The translations under genes and the position numbers were made by a program. This document shows positions 17,327-26,325 of a stretch of 64,000 bases of DNA, in pieces. The first letter of the stretch is position 1, and each line of letters starts with the position of its first letter. The notes under the pieces are model-generated. The model was not told where the DNA came from. It saw only the letters and a list, made by a program, of their open reading frames with translations, and did not search any database. Where the stretch lies: the NCBI RefSeq assembly GCF_013410875.1, contig NZ_JACCCU010000001.1, positions 682,001 to 746,000 of the forward strand. Reading direction: 5' to 3'. This DNA is from Tunturiibacter empetritectus. Its GTDB lineage: Bacteria > Acidobacteriota > Terriglobia > Terriglobales > Acidobacteriaceae.

Positions 17327-18247
17327 CTAAAACATCCGTAGATCGTCGCCATTAGGCGGAACCCCCACCAGCATCCCCAACTCCCCAACCATCCGCTCCA
17401 GCCGCCTCCGCGTCGCATCCGACACCGGCACCATCGGCAGCCGCAGCACGTCCTCGCCCCTCCCCAGCATATGCAGCACCGCCTTCACCGGAGCAGGACT
17501 AGCCTCCCAGAAGTGCGCCTGCATCAGCCGGAAGAACTGCCGGTTGATCCGCCTCGCATGCACCCAGTCGTTCTCGAGCGCAGCCCCCACCATCCGCGCC
17601 ATCTGCCCCGGAATCACATTCGAAGCCACCGAAACCAACCCAGCCCCACCCAACGCCAGCACCGGCAACGCCAGCCCGTCGTCTCCGGCAAACACCTTAA
17701 AGCTCCGCGGCGCCGTCGTCAGCAACTCCGTGATCTGCGCAATATTTCCACTCGACTCCTTCACCCCAATTACGTTCCTCAGCTCCGCCAGCCGAAGCAC
17801 CGTCGCCGGCTCCAGGTTCGCACCCGTCCGCGAAGGAATGTTGTACAGCAGCACAGGCAGCTCCGTTGCCTCGGCGATTGCGCGAAAGTGCTGGTACTGC
17901 CCCTCCTGCCCCGGCCGATTGTAGTAAGGATTCGCCGACAAAACACCCGTCAACCCATGCACCTGAGACAGCTTCTGCACCCGCGCCACAGCCTCATGCG
18001 TCGAGTTATGCGTGCACCCCGCAAACACCGGCACCCGTCCCGAAGCAGCAGCAACCACCACCTCAATCGCCCGCAACCACTCGACTTCCGTCAAAGTCGA
18101 AGCCTCGCCAGTAGTCCCGCAAGGCACAAGAAAATCGATCCCGCTCTCGATCTGCCACAACACCAGCGCACGCAGCGCCGGCTCGTCAACGCTGCCGTCC
18201 CTGCGAAAGGGAGTCACCAGCGCCGTTCCACAACCCATCAATTCCAT
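17327..18247 (-). CDS. dapA: 4-hydroxy-tetrahydrodipicolinate synthase
   Basis: Class I aldolase that condenses pyruvate with aspartate semialdehyde, the first committed step to lysine/DAP. Seen motifs are GTTGEASTLTEVE (pyruvate-binding TT pair, about residue 42), YYNRPGQEG (about 107), LYNIPSRTG with the catalytic-relay tyrosine (about 133), and the Schiff-base lysine in VIGVKESSGN (about 160). 306 residues, with a clean ATG at 18247. Upstream of dapD in a likely two-gene unit. Confidence 0.96.
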   Translation of the reverse strand: MELMGCGTALVTPFRRDGSVDEPALRALVLWQIESGIDFLVPCGTTGEASTLTEVEWLRAIEVVVAAASGRVPVFAGCTHNSTHEAVARVQKLSQVHGLTGVLSANPYYNRPGQEGQYQHFRAIAEATELPVLLYNIPSRTGANLEPATVLRLAELRNVIGVKESSGNIAQITELLTTAPRSFKVFAGDDGLALPVLALGGAGLVSVASNVIPGQMARMVGAALENDWVHARRINRQFFRLMQAHFWEASPAPVKAVLHMLGRGEDVLRLPMVPVSDATRRRLERMVGELGMLVGVPPNGDDLRMF

Positions 18248-18313
18248 AGTGTCTGCAAGTTTACCGCGCCGGCGGCCTTGATTTCAGAACAACCGTCCCC
18301 GCAACTCCGCAAA

Positions 18314-18348
18314 ACAAAAAAAGCCCCAGCGATCTCTCGCCAGGGCCT
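18314..18348 (-). terminator. Probable terminator after the Tat-exported aminotransferase
   Basis: On the minus strand a stem of about 12 pairs with three or four G-U pairs (AGGCCCTGGCGA / TCGCTGGGGCTT) is followed by TTTTTTTG. It lies 19 bases after the stop of the gene ending at 18367, and separates it from dapA. Confidence 0.7.
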
Positions 18349-18366
18349 CAAAAGCACTCTGAATAA

Positions 18367-19617
18367 CTAGCCTCGATAGAGCTCCGACGGCACGTGAAAC
18401 TCCGGCATATGCAGCTCCGCCGCCCCATTCGCTGCGCCAGCCGGCATATCCATGCACTTCACAAAGGCCGTCTGGAACTTCTCCATCTCTCCCTTCGTCC
18501 CCACCGTCACGCGCACATAGTTCGGCATCGCCGACCACGTCCGGCCAATCGCAACGTTCTCCTTCAGCATGGCGTTCTGAAACTCCTTCCCAGGCCGCTT
18601 CACATCCACCATGAACATATTGCCCTGCGATCCCGGAATGACCTTGTAGCCATTCTTAGTCAGAAACTCCACAGTCTCCGTCCGAATATCTGCATTGATC
18701 TTCTTGCGCAGAGGCACCAGATCCTTATCCTGTAGACTCGCACGAGCAGCAGCAGCGCTCGTAATCGAGATGCTCGCCAGGCTCTGACTAGGGCCACCGA
18801 CATTGTTGAACCGCTCAATCAGATCCGGCCGCGCCACAGCGAATCCAGCACGCAACCCAGCCATCCCATAGATCTTCGAGAACGTCCGCATCACAATCAC
18901 ATCTTTATCCTGGTTCACCAGATCGATGCACGACTCATTGTCGGAAAAATGGGTGTACGCCTCATCGATGATCACAACCGAACCCGCGGGCTTGTTCTTT
19001 ACCAGCCAGACAATGTCTTCCTTGGGAGTAATCGTCCCCGTAGGGTTATTCGGATTCACAATGTAGTAAGCCCCCGGCGAAGGATGCGCCTTCAACATAG
19101 CCTTCACATCATGCGCATAGGTCGCAGTCAGCGGCACAGGATACTTCGGAGCCTTCATCACCTCCGCCGCGCGAGGCCCCTGTTCATAGCTAGGGTCGCC
19201 ATACACCAGCGGCTTATCCGGGCCAAGGTTCGACATCAGCGCCAGATCCAGCGGCCCGCTCGACCCAGGGAATAAAGCCGAGTAGTCCTTCTTCAACCCA
19301 AACTCCCCATTGAAGACATCGATCGTCTTCACATACTCATCCCAGTGATACCGGCCGCCCTGCACGCCCATGCTACATATCGCCGTCAGTGCAGACTGCG
19401 CCGGCCCCAGCGGATTCTCATTCGAGCTGATCACCACCGTGTCAGCCGACAGCGGATGCATCGTACGCGTTCCGCTTCGTCGTCCAGCCTGTCCAGCAGG
19501 AGCAGCAGCTGGTGTCATCGCAGCCAACGCCGGAAACGTGGTGGCTGCCGCCGAGGCCGCGCCAACAATGCGCAGAAACGATCTGCGGGAAACGCTTTGC
19601 GTCATATCGGAATTCAT
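18367..19617 (-). CDS. Tat-exported histidinol-phosphate-type aminotransferase
   Basis: Class I/II PLP aminotransferase with a twin-arginine signal. The ATG at 19617 follows GAGGAG; residues 10-40 contain VSRRSFLRIVGAASAAA and an alanine-rich cleavage region. Catalytic fold motifs are NPNNPTGTITP (about 190), VVIIDEAYTHFSD (about 215), and the PLP lysine in FSKIYGMAGLRAGFA (about 245), the usual HisC pattern. The leader implies a folded, cofactor-loaded aminotransferase sent to the periplasm, so a role in cytosolic histidine synthesis is unlikely. Substrate unknown. It is a single gene between dapA and a membrane protein gene. Confidence 0.85.
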   Translation of the reverse strand: MNSDMTQSVSRRSFLRIVGAASAAATTFPALAAMTPAAAPAGQAGRRSGTRTMHPLSADTVVISSNENPLGPAQSALTAICSMGVQGGRYHWDEYVKTIDVFNGEFGLKKDYSALFPGSSGPLDLALMSNLGPDKPLVYGDPSYEQGPRAAEVMKAPKYPVPLTATYAHDVKAMLKAHPSPGAYYIVNPNNPTGTITPKEDIVWLVKNKPAGSVVIIDEAYTHFSDNESCIDLVNQDKDVIVMRTFSKIYGMAGLRAGFAVARPDLIERFNNVGGPSQSLASISITSAAAARASLQDKDLVPLRKKINADIRTETVEFLTKNGYKVIPGSQGNMFMVDVKRPGKEFQNAMLKENVAIGRTWSAMPNYVRVTVGTKGEMEKFQTAFVKCMDMPAGAANGAAELHMPEFHVPSELYRG

Positions 19618-19946
19618 AGAAGTTCTCCTCGAAAGTCGATTAGTAGAGATGCAACGCCGCGGCAACAGAAGGAATAAGCCCACTGAGGGAAGGGAAGATC
19701 AGCTAAAGGTTTCCTGCAAAACCAGATCGCCTTGCTGGAACTACTCTTGAGAACTTGGATGTTTGAACGAACCGCAGTACGGTTGAACATCAATCTACAG
19801 CGAATTTCCTGCAAATGCGAGGAAAATTTCCGAGATCGATACAAAAAAACTGTGAGGAACTTCTCCACTGTCTCCTTCGTAATCCTGCACGACCAACAGT
19901 CGAGCTGCGCCCTTCGAAGGTTCGTAAATTGAAATTTGGAGTTTAG

Positions 19947-20360
19947 ATGCCAGACATCGCCCGGTTCTTTATCTTCATGATTGCGGCATTTCTTCTCTTT
20001 ATCGCCGTCCTGCTGTTCGTCACGCGCAAACGAACGGCAATCCCTAACCCTGCATTACTTCTGGTCCTTGCGACCATCGTCGTAATAGTAGGAATGATCT
20101 TCGCGAGATACTCCCACCTCTGGATTCCCACACTTCCCTGGCAGATCTACTACGGCCTCCCAGCCCTGCTCACACTCACTCTGGCGCCGCTCGTCTTACG
20201 AATGTCCCGCACCGAGCTTGCCCAATACATACCCATGGCATTCCTCATGGCGCCGGCAATTCACATCGTCTTCTCGCTGCTCGTCGGATGGCACGACTAC
20301 ATGCCATTCCCCTTCTACATACCGTCTCTAGCGGAGTTTCTAATTGGCAAAAACCACTAG
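19947..20360 (+). CDS. Small membrane protein of unknown function (four helices)
   Basis: 137 residues, ATG at 19947 after GGAGTTTAG. Four hydrophobic segments: about 4-26, 36-52, 60-80 and 95-117. No family recognised. The next membrane protein gene starts 39 bases after its stop, suggesting a pair. The 263 bases before it, back to the divergent aminotransferase gene, are AT-richer than the surroundings and probably hold both promoters, but I could not pin them down. Confidence 0.55.
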   Translation: MPDIARFFIFMIAAFLLFIAVLLFVTRKRTAIPNPALLLVLATIVVIVGMIFARYSHLWIPTLPWQIYYGLPALLTLTLAPLVLRMSRTELAQYIPMAFLMAPAIHIVFSLLVGWHDYMPFPFYIPSLAEFLIGKNH

Positions 20361-20398
20361 CCCAACCTCCAGCTCGTCTCCAAAATGAGAAAAATTCT

Positions 20399-20839
20399 AT
20401 GAAGAGAATCATGTGGATGGTCGGAACTTTCGCGGCGATGTATCTCTTAGCGACCATAGTGGGCTTCGCCACCTATTTCCTTCTGAGCGTTCGCGCTATG
20501 TGGATCTGTGTCTTCACGCTCATGCCGATCGTTAGTGCTGGCTTGATCTACGCCTATTTACAGAGGCTGAAAGTCAGCCGCGACGCCACGTTCCGCGAGG
20601 CCTCTATTCTCGTTGCAGTGTGGATCGTCCTCTCCTTCTCCCTCGATGCCATAACCTACATCGTGGTGATTCCGATGACGAGCCACAGAGCTTTGAACTG
20701 GACCTTCTTTCTAGACCAGTCGCCATGGATCTGGCTATCGTATGCGGTTCTATCGCTTTCAGCCTATGCAGGACGCGGCGCCTACCTTATGCGGCTCGAT
20801 ACGAAAGCAGTGCAATCAGGCCGCCGAGTAGCCCGCTGA
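20399..20839 (+). CDS. Small membrane protein of unknown function
   Basis: The ATG at 20399 gives 146 residues; the longer ORF from 20288 overlaps the previous gene and adds no plausible sequence. Four hydrophobic stretches (about 4-26, 35-56, 70-95 and 108-130) and a basic tail. No conserved motif seen. Paired with the gene ending at 20360. Confidence 0.55.
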   Translation: MKRIMWMVGTFAAMYLLATIVGFATYFLLSVRAMWICVFTLMPIVSAGLIYAYLQRLKVSRDATFREASILVAVWIVLSFSLDAITYIVVIPMTSHRALNWTFFLDQSPWIWLSYAVLSLSAYAGRGAYLMRLDTKAVQSGRRVAR

Positions 20840-20868
20840 GCCATCGAGCCGATCACCGGACAATACCC

Positions 20869-22143
20869 CTAAACCCACTCGCCCTTGCGCATCAACGGCT
20901 CAGCCGTCCCATCTGCCGTCACACCATCCACATCCATCTCGCCCGACCCAATCATCCAGTCCACATGGATCAAACTCGCATTCGCACCCAACGCCGCCAG
21001 CTGCTCCGCATCCATCTTTTCGCCGCCAATCAGACACGTCGAATAAGCCTGCCCCAGCGCAATATGGCTCGCCGCATTCTCATCGAACAGCGTACTCCAG
21101 AACAGCACCCCACTCTGCGCAATCGGCGACGAGTGCGGCACCAGCGCCACCTCTCCCAACCGCCGCGCCCCATCATCCGTGCTGATCAACCGATTCAGCA
21201 CATCCTCTCCAGCCGTCGCCGTAGCCTCAACGATCTTCCCGCCTTCAAATCGCACCGCAATATTCTCAATCAGAGTCCCCTGGTGCGACAGCGGCTTCGA
21301 CGCCCTCACCGTCCCATCCACGCGGTCCTTATGCGGAGTCGTAAAGCACTCCTCAGTAGGAATATTCGGCTGGCAATACACTCCATTCCCCGCAGTAGTC
21401 CCACCACCGGCCCACAGATGATCATCCGCCAATCCCACCTTCAAATCTGTAGCCCCATCCTGCGATTTGAAGTGCAGCGCCGAAAACCGCTTCGCATTCA
21501 ACATGTCCACTCGCTTCTTCAGCCGCGCTCCATGCTCCTGCCACTCGACCACCGGATCGTCCACCGCAACCCGCGACGCCACAAAGATCGCCTCCCAGAG
21601 CTTCGCTACCGCGATCTCCACCGGCTCTCCCGGGAACACCAGCTTCGCCCACTCCGGCGTCGCGCACGCCACAATCGTCCAGTTGATCTCGTGCCGCGTA
21701 ATCAACTCCATCGCCGGCTTGCCCGCCTTCGACGCTGCAACATTGGCCCGCGCCACCTTCGCCGGATCCTGCTTCGCCAGTAGCGCAGGGTTAGTCCCCG
21801 CAATCGCCAGTCGCGCGGCCCCGCTCCGAAAGCCCTCGGCAATCCCATCCTGCAGCCACTTCGGCGCATAGTCAAAGCTCGCATCCGCCCCATGCTCAAA
21901 TCGCGCCAGCACACTCGGATCATCCGCGTAGAACGTAGTCACCAGCAGCGCCCCCGCTTTATACGCGTGCTCGGTAATCCGCCGCACCAGCGGCAGCGCC
22001 TCCATCGGAGCGGACATGATCAGCTCCTGCCCCGCACGCAGCCCCAGCCCAACCTTCACCGCAACCTCAGCCAGTCGGTCCAGCTTCTCCTCAAACGTAA
22101 GATCCGCAAACTTTGTCTTCGCTACTGCTTCCATCACGCTCAT
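20869..22143 (-). CDS. Metallo-aminopeptidase of family M29
   Basis: Cytosolic dinuclear-metal aminopeptidase (thermophilic aminopeptidase II/AmpS family). Metal-ligand and active-site segments typical of M29 are visible: TEECFTTPHKDRVDG (about residue 265), LGEVALVPHSSPI (about 328) and LFDENAASHIALGQAYS (about 350), plus the terminal HVDWMIGSGEMDVDG. 424 residues is near the family's usual 410. ATG at 22143. The upstream broken gene at 22153 ends 9 bases before it, so the two may share a transcript from the dapB side. Confidence 0.9.
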   Translation of the reverse strand: MSVMEAVAKTKFADLTFEEKLDRLAEVAVKVGLGLRAGQELIMSAPMEALPLVRRITEHAYKAGALLVTTFYADDPSVLARFEHGADASFDYAPKWLQDGIAEGFRSGAARLAIAGTNPALLAKQDPAKVARANVAASKAGKPAMELITRHEINWTIVACATPEWAKLVFPGEPVEIAVAKLWEAIFVASRVAVDDPVVEWQEHGARLKKRVDMLNAKRFSALHFKSQDGATDLKVGLADDHLWAGGGTTAGNGVYCQPNIPTEECFTTPHKDRVDGTVRASKPLSHQGTLIENIAVRFEGGKIVEATATAGEDVLNRLISTDDGARRLGEVALVPHSSPIAQSGVLFWSTLFDENAASHIALGQAYSTCLIGGEKMDAEQLAALGANASLIHVDWMIGSGEMDVDGVTADGTAEPLMRKGEWV

Positions 22144-22152
22144 ATCGACTCC

Positions 22153-22462
22153 CTAATCAGACTCTGTGACCATTTCAAAAAAGATGTCTTTCCCCAATCG
22201 TTCCTCTATGAAGCGCTCTGCTATGTCAATTCCTTCAAATGGAGTGCAATGTAAAAACGGTTCGGCAGTCAGATTTAGGGAATCGGCCATTATTGGCTGT
22301 CTTTGTCCCTCTGGTAAGAGCCGAAACCCATCGAATCCTAAAAGTTCAATTTCTATCCGAGCACTCCCGGACAAATTCTAAGGCAGCCCATGGAGGCAAC
22401 AGCAAAACGCCATGAAACATGATGCCCTTTGACACAAATTGGGCATCTATATCGATGCTCAT
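22153..22462 (-). pseudogene. Frameshifted small gene of unknown function
   Basis: An ATG at 22462 behind GAGGTAGAG opens a frame reading MSIDIDAQFVSKGIMFHGVL and so on, which ends at a TGA at about 22364. The next frame (+1) continues at once with protein-like sequence (IEIELLGFDGFRLLPEGQ ... DIFFEMVTESD) to a stop at 22153, but that frame has only a TTG start. Joined, they give about 102 residues of coherent sequence, so a single-base change near 22365-22390 is likely. No family recognised. It could be a real pseudogene, a sequencing error or, less likely, recoding, since no slippery heptamer is seen. It lies between dapB and the M29 peptidase. Confidence 0.6.
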
Positions 22463-22474
22463 GTCTCTACCTCA

Positions 22475-23161
22475 CTAAATCTCGCTGTAAACACTCTGAA
22501 AGTCGTAGCATCCAGTCCGCGATGACAGCCACTCCGCCGCCCTCACCGCGCCCTCGGCAAATCCGCGTCGCGAAAACGCCTCATGCGTCAGCACCAGCCG
22601 GTCCGCGTCGCTCGCAGCAGTCAGCGAATGCAGCCCCATCACATCCCCCTCGCGCTTCGCCTCTACCGGAACGGCAGTCACACCAGCCGCAGCCTCAACC
22701 ACCTTCGCCAAACTTATCGCGGTGCCGGAGGGCGAATCCAGCTTGCTCGCATGATGCGTCTCCGCAATCGAAAACGTATACCCTGCCTTCTTCAACTCAC
22801 TGCCCATCGCCGCAGCCAGCTTCAACATCACCTGCACGCTGACAGAAAAGTTCGTCCCATACAATAACCCTGCCTGCTTCCGCTCAGCCAGCGCCCGCAT
22901 AGCCTGCAGCCTGTCATACCAACCCGTCGTTCCAACCACCATCTTCGCGCCCGTCGCCAGGCACGCCCGCATATTCTGAACCGCCGCCTCAGGCGTAGTG
23001 AAATCAATCACCACATCGAACCCCGAAACAAACGGCGGCGTCAGCGCCGAAGCCCCCGCATTCTCCTTTGCATCCAGCACATGAACGCTATGCCCATGCT
23101 CCGCTGCAACCGATGCCACCAGCTTGCCCGTCTTCCCCATCCCCAAAACCAGAACCCGCAT
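22475..23161 (-). CDS. dapB: 4-hydroxy-tetrahydrodipicolinate reductase
   Basis: Reduces dihydrodipicolinate with NAD(P)H in the lysine/DAP pathway. N-terminal nucleotide site VLVLGMGKTGKLVASVA; VVIDFTTPEAAVQNM; VGTTGW; and the catalytic/substrate segment TFSIAETHHASKLDSPSGTA containing HH and K-x-D-x-P-S-G-T-A. 228 residues is slightly short for the family. ATG at 23161 behind AAGGGAG, 21 bases after lysC, so probably translated from the asd-lysC-dapB transcript. Confidence 0.94.
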   Translation of the reverse strand: MRVLVLGMGKTGKLVASVAAEHGHSVHVLDAKENAGASALTPPFVSGFDVVIDFTTPEAAVQNMRACLATGAKMVVGTTGWYDRLQAMRALAERKQAGLLYGTNFSVSVQVMLKLAAAMGSELKKAGYTFSIAETHHASKLDSPSGTAISLAKVVEAAAGVTAVPVEAKREGDVMGLHSLTAASDADRLVLTHEAFSRRGFAEGAVRAAEWLSSRTGCYDFQSVYSEI

Positions 23162-23182
23162 GTCTCCCTTTCTCCGCCTCTA

Positions 23183-24619
23183 CTATCCAGCCTTGCTCTC
23201 GAGCTGAACCCGGTTCGCAACATCGAACACCGTCTCATCCGGGTTCGCAAAGAAGTGGTTGTGCAGACTCCGCACCGCCTCCTCTACATCCTCTTCATCA
23301 ATCATGAAGCTCATGTTGATCTCGCTCGCCCCCTGCGAGATCATCCGCACATTCACATGGCTGATCGCCGAGAATACCTGACCCGCAATGCCGTTGTGCC
23401 CGCGAATATCCTCGCCAACCAGGCACACCAGAGCCTTATGCCCCTCCATCTTTACGTCCGCAATCTTCGCCAACTCTGCACAGATCTCCGGCAGCTGCTG
23501 ATTGCTGTCCACCGTCAGCGAGATACTCACCTCGCTCGTCGAAACCATATCAATGGCGCACTTCCACTTATCGAAGACATCGAACACCGCCTTCAGATAC
23601 CCATGCGACATCAGCATCCGGCTTGCAACCACGTCAATAATCGTCAGCCGCTTCTTCGCCGCAATGCTCTTGAACGGGCTCGCGCACTTCGCCGCCATCG
23701 CGGTAATCTTCGTACCCTCATTCTCCGCATTGCGCGAGTTCAGCACCCACACCGGAATGCTCTTTTGCACTGCAGGCAATATCGTTGCCGGATGCAGCAC
23801 CTTCGCGCCGAAGTAAGCCAACTCCGCCGCCTCTTCAAAGCTGATCGTCTTCACCCGCAAAGCATCCGGGCATATCCGCGGATCGGTCGTCATAATCCCA
23901 TTCACGTCCGTCCAGATCTCAATCGCGCCGGCGTGCATCCCGCCGCCGACCAGAGCGGCAGTGAAGTCGCTGCCCCCGCGCCCTAGCGTCGTCGTCACAC
24001 CCTCCACCGTCGATCCAATAAACCCGCCCATCACCGGCGTCTTCCCGACCTCAATGAGCGGCAGCACAATCGCGGCCAGCTTTTCCTCGATCGCAGCATC
24101 CTGTGGCACCGCCTTGCCGTAGCTCGCATCGGTAATGATGCAGCTTCGAGCATCCACATGCGCACCCTGCAAGCCATGCTGCTCCAGCGCCTCAGCCATC
24201 ATCTTGCTCGACAGCCTCTCGCCAAAGCTCACCACCAGATCATTTGTACGCGGAGTCAACTCGCCCACAGCCGCAATCCCGCGCAGCAGATCATCCAGCG
24301 CATCGAACTCCTGATGCAACACCTGCTGAACTCGAACGCACCGCTCCCCCTCAAGCAACGCGGTCGATGTATCGATATGCCGATGTCTCAGCCGAGCACC
24401 AATCGCCAGCGACCCAGCCTTATCCCCGCGCCCAGCCGCAGCCGCAGCCGACAACAACAGATCCGTCACCTTCGCCATCGCCGACACCACAACGACAGCC
24501 TCCAGACCCTTCTCTCGTCGTCCCCGAACGATCGACGCAGTCCGCTTCATCGCCGGCGCATCCTCCACCGACGTGCCGCCAAACTTCATCACCACCAGCT
24601 TCTCTCGCGCTACACTCAA
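23183..24619 (-). CDS. lysC: Aspartate kinase (monofunctional, ACT-regulated)
   Basis: Phosphorylates aspartate, the first step of the lysine/threonine/methionine family. Kinase motifs: VVMKFGGTSVEDA at the start, SFGERLSSKMMAEAL, GGFIGSTVEGVTTTLGRGGSDFTAAL. The C-terminal 160 residues hold two ACT domains, the likely site of lysine feedback inhibition (class III-like: 478 residues and no homoserine dehydrogenase domain). Its start overlaps the asd stop by four bases (ATGA), giving translational coupling. dapB follows after 21 bases. Confidence 0.95.
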   Translation of the reverse strand: MSVAREKLVVMKFGGTSVEDAPAMKRTASIVRGRREKGLEAVVVVSAMAKVTDLLLSAAAAAGRGDKAGSLAIGARLRHRHIDTSTALLEGERCVRVQQVLHQEFDALDDLLRGIAAVGELTPRTNDLVVSFGERLSSKMMAEALEQHGLQGAHVDARSCIITDASYGKAVPQDAAIEEKLAAIVLPLIEVGKTPVMGGFIGSTVEGVTTTLGRGGSDFTAALVGGGMHAGAIEIWTDVNGIMTTDPRICPDALRVKTISFEEAAELAYFGAKVLHPATILPAVQKSIPVWVLNSRNAENEGTKITAMAAKCASPFKSIAAKKRLTIIDVVASRMLMSHGYLKAVFDVFDKWKCAIDMVSTSEVSISLTVDSNQQLPEICAELAKIADVKMEGHKALVCLVGEDIRGHNGIAGQVFSAISHVNVRMISQGASEINMSFMIDEEDVEEAVRSLHNHFFANPDETVFDVANRVQLESKAG

Positions 24620-25737
24620 GCCGTCACCGCCACAGCCCTGGCCGAAAACTTCTCCAGCGGCACACCCAGCTTATCGAGCTTGCCCAGCAGCGCCAGCACC
24701 TCCGCATTCAACACCGCCGCTCCAGCCGCGCCGCGAATCGTATTGTGCGATAGCACTACAAACTTCCAGTCCAGCAGCGCGCACTCGCGCAGCCGACCCA
24801 CCGTCGCAGCCATTCCATGCCCGCGCATCCTGTCCAGCCGGGGCTGTGGCCGATCCACTCCCTCGTCATACTCGACAGGCTGCTCGGGAGCCGTCGGCAG
24901 ATGCTGTCCCTCCAACGGGAGAAACTCTCTCCAAGCCGCCAGAATCTCTTCCCGCGTAGCCTTCTTCTTCAGCTTGATGCTCACGCATTCGGTATGCCCA
25001 TCCTCCACCGCAACCCGGTTGCAATGCGCACTCACCTTCGCGTCTAAAATCTCGACCTTCGCGCCGCTAAGGCGGCCGAGCAGCTTGCCGACCTCCTCCT
25101 GCAGCTTCTCCTCTTCATTCTTGATGAACGGCACCACATTCCCCAGAATGTCCAGCGAAGCCACCCCCGGATACCCCGCGCCGCTCACCGCCTGCATCGT
25201 CGACACAAACAGACTCTCAATCCCGAACCTCTCTTCCAGAGGCTTCAGCGCCAGCACCAGTCCAATGGCGCTGCAATTCGGATTCGTAACGATATACCCA
25301 CCACGCCCACCGTGCTCCTTCCTCGAGCTCTGCGTCTCCAACAGCGCAAGATGATCCGCATTCACCTCCGGCACTACCAGCGGGACATCCGCCGTCATCC
25401 GGAACGCACTCGAGTTCGAAATCACCGCGCATCCCATCGCCGCAAACTTCGGCTCCAGTTCCCGCGCAATATCCGCCTCAAGTGCCGCAAAGATAATCTT
25501 CGGCAACTCGATCGCCGATCCCTCAGGAACATTCGGCTGCAGCGTCATCGCCGCGATCCGCGCGGGCAGCGGAGTCTCCAGCTTCCACCTGCAAGCCTCG
25601 GCGTACGTCTTCCCGGCGCTGCGATCGCTCGCCGCCAGCCACGCAATCTCGAACCACGGATGATTGCTCAAAAGTTGAATGAATCGCTGCCCGACCATCC
25701 CGGTCGCGCCAAGAATGCCAACCCTGCGTCGTTCCAT
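24616..25737 (-). CDS. asd: Aspartate-semialdehyde dehydrogenase
   Basis: NADPH-dependent reduction of aspartyl phosphate to the semialdehyde, the branch-point metabolite for DapA. GILGATGMVGQRFIQLL at the N-terminus binds NADPH; the catalytic cysteine is in TNPNCSAIGLVLAL (about residue 160), and substrate residues lie in HCNRVAVEDGHTECV (about 240). 373 residues matches the archaeal/fungal-like branch of the family. First gene of the minus-strand asd-lysC-dapB unit; lysC overlaps its end by four bases. Confidence 0.95.
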   Translation of the reverse strand: MERRRVGILGATGMVGQRFIQLLSNHPWFEIAWLAASDRSAGKTYAEACRWKLETPLPARIAAMTLQPNVPEGSAIELPKIIFAALEADIARELEPKFAAMGCAVISNSSAFRMTADVPLVVPEVNADHLALLETQSSRKEHGGRGGYIVTNPNCSAIGLVLALKPLEERFGIESLFVSTMQAVSGAGYPGVASLDILGNVVPFIKNEEEKLQEEVGKLLGRLSGAKVEILDAKVSAHCNRVAVEDGHTECVSIKLKKKATREEILAAWREFLPLEGQHLPTAPEQPVEYDEGVDRPQPRLDRMRGHGMAATVGRLRECALLDWKFVVLSHNTIRGAAGAAVLNAEVLALLGKLDKLGVPLEKFSARAVAVTA

Positions 25738-25816
25738 CCCCTAAGAATAACGCGCCGGCCCAACACCCGCACCTCCAGACAAACGAGAAGTGCCGAAAAG
25801 GCGACCCCTAGATGCC

Positions 25817-25911
25817 GACCAACGGGAGGATCACGATAAATTGCAGCTGCAAGAAAGGTATACGCGTCATGAAGTGACCGCCCTCCGCGCAGGAGGCCCG
25901 TCCGGCAGGAC
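25817..25911 (+). repeat. Three-hairpin dispersed repeat, copy 4 (complete, type copy)
   Basis: Taken as the type copy. Order: GACCAACGGGAG, spacer of about 25 bases, AAAGGTATAC, hairpin 1 GTCATGAAGTGAC (GTCACGAAGTGAC elsewhere), hairpin 2 CCTCC-GCGCA-GGAGG, hairpin 3 GTCCGGCAGGAC. It lies just downstream of the minus-strand gene ending at 25917 and upstream of asd. Confidence 0.88.
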
Positions 25912-25916
25912 GCTAT

Positions 25917-26285
25917 CTAGTTATCCCGCCGCCGTGACCTTGTCATCCGGTGCCCACCACCGGCCCACACCAGCAGCGCCACCAGCAGATGAAGCAAAAA
26001 CCAGAAGTGAATCCCCTGATCCTGATAGATCAGATACAGCACCAGCGCCCGCGGCAGCAGCAGCCAGAAGAGCAGCGGAAGCACACCCTGAAAGTGCGGC
26101 GGCGTCAGATCGAAGTGAAACGGCCCTAGCAAACCCTGAAACCACGCCACCAGCATCGCTATTCGCGGCAGAAACAGAGCAAACACCAGAAACCAAAGCG
26201 GCAGCGCATGAACCACAAACGCCAAGTCCACCGTGAACTGCGCCGTATGCTGCATCGCTGCCAACAATACCAATCCTGCAATCAT
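25917..26285 (-). CDS. Small hydrophobic membrane protein of unknown function
   Basis: 122 residues, strongly hydrophobic, with about four helices (residues 1-12, 18-48, 62-84, 90-108) and a very basic tail (GGGHRMTRSRRRDN). ATG at 26285 with a GGAGGCGGG immediately upstream. No family recognised. It lies 40 bases downstream of the lipoprotein gene at 26326, so it is probably its operon partner. Confidence 0.55.
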   Translation of the reverse strand: MIAGLVLLAAMQHTAQFTVDLAFVVHALPLWFLVFALFLPRIAMLVAWFQGLLGPFHFDLTPPHFQGVLPLLFWLLLPRALVLYLIYQDQGIHFWFLLHLLVALLVWAGGGHRMTRSRRRDN

Positions 26286-26325
26286 CCCGCCTCCGTGGCT
26301 GCCCTGTATTTGTCTCGCGACGAAT

